In this document: positions 60,972 through 64,000 of the stretch, one piece after another
Numbering within the stretch: position 1 is the first letter of the stretch
Layout: every line of letters begins with the position of its first letter
Assembly (NCBI GenBank): GCA_026008535.1
Contig: BRKX01000011.1
Span: forward strand, 13,338,001-13,402,000
From: Perilla frutescens
Lineage: Eukaryota > Streptophyta > Magnoliopsida > Lamiales > Lamiaceae
Reading direction: 5' to 3'
DNA: 64,000 nt
The notes under the pieces: model-generated
What the model saw: the letters and a program-made list of their open reading frames with translations, nothing else
Database searches by the model: none
Told to the model about the DNA's origin: nothing
Translations under genes and position numbers: made by a program

Positions 60972-63497
60972 TGTAACGCCCCGATCCCGGGAGAATAGTG
61001 ACAAGGGACCGGCGCGTTACTGGGGGAAGGGGGAAGGGGTTGTTGCATAAAGATAATTATAGAAATAGGGTTAGTGCCCCAAACATTTGGGCAACATAAC
61101 TTTTGTATTCTGAAATAGAACCACCCACGAGAGTGTTCAGAAGGAATAAGGTTAGTGCCCCAAACATTTGGGCAGCATACCCTCTGTAACTGGAATTAAA
61201 CCACGCTCTAAGGCGTCTTAGAAGAAACTTGAATCAATAAACAATCATCAAAGGGAACTTATCCCACCAAATAACTATAAAGGAACATCATAGCATAATG
61301 TTGAAATCATAACATGCTTCAAACCAATGAAGACAAGCTGTATCAGAGTGAACGGAACAAGCGCGGAGCACAATTCAAGTAAAATTGTTTCAAGTATTTA
61401 ATTGATTTAGAGTATCAAAGATTTCTGAACAACACAAAAAGAGCAAGCATATAACAACAAGTAAGCACTCGCCTCAGATCCGTCATCTTCCAGCCTGGCT
61501 CTCAACCTGAAAATATTTTAGAAAAGGATTTGGGTTGAGTACTAGCGTACCCAGTGGGCAATTTTGATAAACAGTTCACAATCATTTTATAAATATGAAT
61601 ATCGTATCCACACAAGTATAACAATGGAAATGTTTCAAAGCTCAAAAGCATTCCATGTATACAAAGCTTCTTTTAACCTTACTTGCACGCTCTATCTCAA
61701 CTGTCCCTTCCTACAGTGTCTTAACTTATATACACGTCCTCCAGCCCAGCTGTCTAATAAAGGATAGTGTATACGGTCCCAAAGCTTTAAGGATCCGAAC
61801 TCGAGTCTAGTTAAGCACTCAATGTTTTCGTAGGATACTGGCGAACGTGAACAGTGAGAGCAATCATTTTGATACAGATATTCATGCTTTACAGTTATAA
61901 ACAGTTGAGCTTATTAGCTGAACATAATTTGAGAAAAATATAACCCACCTGGATGACGAGCACATGACGGCATAATAACTTCAAAAATGGTTCATTAATC
62001 CTAGCAGGCTCTGCAGGTCCTACAAGGGTCGATCTTCGACTCAGAATAATCGCTATATTTTTGGGAATTAATCTACTATAATTCGAGCTATTATTTAATT
62101 CTATTCTTTTTTAAATATATATTACGCGACTCTAGAGACCTCGTGTGCATTTAACGTAGAAGAGCATAAATTCTAAAATATTATTCTTGATTTACTGGGA
62201 CCAACCGATTTGACAGAGGTCTCTTTTTATAATTTGCCATTTTAATCGATTTTTATCAGATTTGTGCCACGGCACTTTTTAACCGTTCAAAAATTACGAA
62301 AATATTCAAGGACCATCCTATATATGCTAAGACTATAGTTTGAGAGTTTTAGAATTTTTCAATAACACATGCTCCCAGTACAAAAATAACTGCTTAAATT
62401 AAATAATCGAGATTTTTCAAAACTCGTCTAAAAATTATGAAATTTGACGGGCGCATAGGAAATATTATTTCGAGCAATTTTCGTGAATAAACTTTTTCGA
62501 TTTGAGGGCCCAAAAAGGCCTGAATTCGAGAATTACAGCAGCAGTTCGGCAACGTTTGTATTTTCTGTTTTCCGGCGATTCCGCCGGTTTCCGGCCGTCG
62601 GATGGCAACGAATTCAACACACGAAATGTAGTACACATTTAAATACACGACATATTAAAATTTGAGCTAAAAAGGACGAGAAATGGACCGATACGATAGC
62701 CGCGCGACGTGGAAACAACGTCGCCATTTTCCGACGACATGGCTGCAGCTCCGGTGACTTCGGCGGCGCTCCGGCGACGGCGGTGGCAGCGGCAGGTGGT
62801 GGTGGTGTTGGCAGCTCCTTCTCCTCTCTCCTCCCCTCTCTCCCTCTCTCTCTCCCATCTCTCTCCCATCTCTCTCACTCTCGCTCTCTCTACTCTATCT
62901 CTCGGTCCACTCTCTCTTTCCCCTCTATCCCTTTCTTTCCCTTGTTTTCTCTTTCTTCTTTTCTTTTTGTTTTCTTACGGCAATTGCCGACTAACGGGGG
63001 GAATGGATAAAAGTTGGGGAAATGGGTGATAAGGATCAATAGAGGGGGTGGAATTATAGATGTGTTAGGATATTTTCGGATAAAAATATTGATAAAATGG
63101 TTTTTTTTTTGGACTCGATTAAAAATTATTTTATTTCATCGGGAGTTCAATTAATCTCGCATTATAAATCTAAAAATATCGGGAGGTTCATTGGGTTATT
63201 TCTTATTAAATCAATTCAAAATGGTATGTCGAAAATATCATTTGATAATAAAATGAGAAAAGATTCCTTTTTAAATTAAATAAAAATTACTATTTATTTT
63301 AACAAAAATATTGTCGGGAGTTCATTTGACCTCTAATTAAAATTTTAAAAGTATCATTGAAATTCTCAGGTCGTTCTATTTCCACGAAAATCATTATTGA
63401 CCACGCATCAAAAAAAATATTTCAACTATATTTTTTTTTGCCTACTAAATAAATTTAGAAAACTTTTAATTATAATCCAAAAATACGGGGTGTTACA
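60972..63497 (-). repeat. 3' LTR of chromovirus E, 2526 bp
   Basis: The ends are TGTAACGCCCCGATC and CGGGGTGTTACA. A polypurine tract and integrase coding follow on the right (minus orientation). A 60-base unit with GGTTAGTGCCCCAAACATTT is duplicated at about 61070 and 61150. Bases 62815-62945 are CT-rich (a GA-rich leader in the transcript), next to a GC-rich CGGCGGCG block. Open frames over this region are low-complexity and not genes. Confidence 0.8.
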
Positions 63498-64000
63498 TCC
63501 TACTCTCCTTAAAAAAAATTTCGTCCCGAAATTTACTAATCTTGAAATGGAGTGTCGGGACAGTTCTTGAGCAATTTTGACTCCAACTCTCACGTTGCTT
63601 CTTCTTATCCATGGCAGTTTCGTGGTACCTTCGTTAAGCTAATCACTTTATTCTTCAGACTCTGGGTCTTCCGGTCAAGAATGGCCTGGAGCCTTTCGTC
63701 GTACTCTAAATCGTTATTTAGCATCATATCTTCTTTTCTGGTCACGTGATTTAAGATCAAAAACGTATTTCTTCAGCATCAAGGCGTGGAACACACATCA
63801 TTGAGGTTGGGTGGGAAGGCCATCATATACGCTACTTCATTAATCCTAGCAAATGACTGTTTATCTCGAGTCGTAAATCTTACTAAGACGTATACTTTGT
63901 CTTGGTCCACTTTAACTTGATGTGCATAACTCTTCATACGTTCTTCTCTACAACTTTCTTCAAATTTTCTTTAACACCATTCTTTGAGTCGAGAAGAGAG
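63498..64000 (-). pseudogene. Integrase C-terminus with chromodomain of chromovirus E, runs off window
   Basis: Minus-strand pieces read FARINEVAYMMAFPPNLNDV, LMLKKYVFDL, MMLNNDLEYDERL, AILDRKTQSLKNKVISLTKV and EEATWELE. These are the end of a gypsy integrase followed by a chromodomain as in the Tekay/Del chromoviruses. They fall in different frames with stops between them, so the gene is broken. The polypurine tract AAGGAGAGTAGGA at 63498-63510 abuts the LTR. Confidence 0.8.

Noticed and set aside
62639..63029. CT/GA-rich frames on both strands
   Set aside because: Low-complexity sequence in LTR E, rich in Ser/Pro/Leu or Arg/Glu/Gly; no coding signal.

Overview
This window is nuclear DNA of a flowering plant, most likely a eudicot. 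The evidence is an intron-rich gene with GT-AG introns, a plant-only glycosyltransferase-like family, nuclear-type tRNA-Cys sequences, plant LTR retrotransposons and many small plant-type inverted-repeat elements in an AT-rich background. I cannot name the species. Only two ordinary protein genes are visible. One is the 5' end of a DUF604 (GT31-like) type II membrane protein on the minus strand at 1-608. The other is a complete 11-exon NAD kinase gene on the minus strand at 20876-31655, whose exons join in phase to 525 codons plus stop.

From 0.6 to 20 kb the sequence is AT-rich and repeat-laden. It holds small TIR elements (CACTA-type, Stowaway-type, a Mutator-type MITE with a perfect 9-bp duplication, and two tandem hairpins). 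It also holds a structurally complete gypsy element at 4237-12509 (minus) with two 1249-bp LTRs differing at about 13 sites, a TCCGG duplication, a primer binding site and a polypurine tract. Its integrase tail runs into the LTR, as in the centromeric (CRM) chromovirus clade, but its pol frame is broken. It sits inside an older GC-rich LTR-like repeat.

The last NAD kinase intron (21185-23515) carries a local repeat array containing two tRNA-Cys(GCA)-like sequences and one remnant, all on the opposite strand to the gene.

From 33.8 kb to the end the window is a nested retrotransposon island. A minus-strand Sirevirus-type copia element (B) has its LTR split by a solo LTR (33925-35636) and by a complete plus-strand Sirevirus copy (A, 35976-45759). 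B's pol is cut off by the LTR of a minus-strand chromovirus (C, from 49555). C's LTR in turn holds a Sirevirus solo LTR and another 2.5-kb LTR. A further plus-strand Sirevirus fragment (D, 56160-60971) is cut by a second chromovirus LTR (E, 60972-63497), whose broken integrase end runs off the window.

The most interesting point is that the three Sirevirus copies (A, B, D) all carry a third open reading frame downstream of pol. It encodes a conserved protein that resembles the 'putative plant transposon protein' domain. In each copy a pyrimidine tract plus AG lies near its ATG, which suggests spliced expression.
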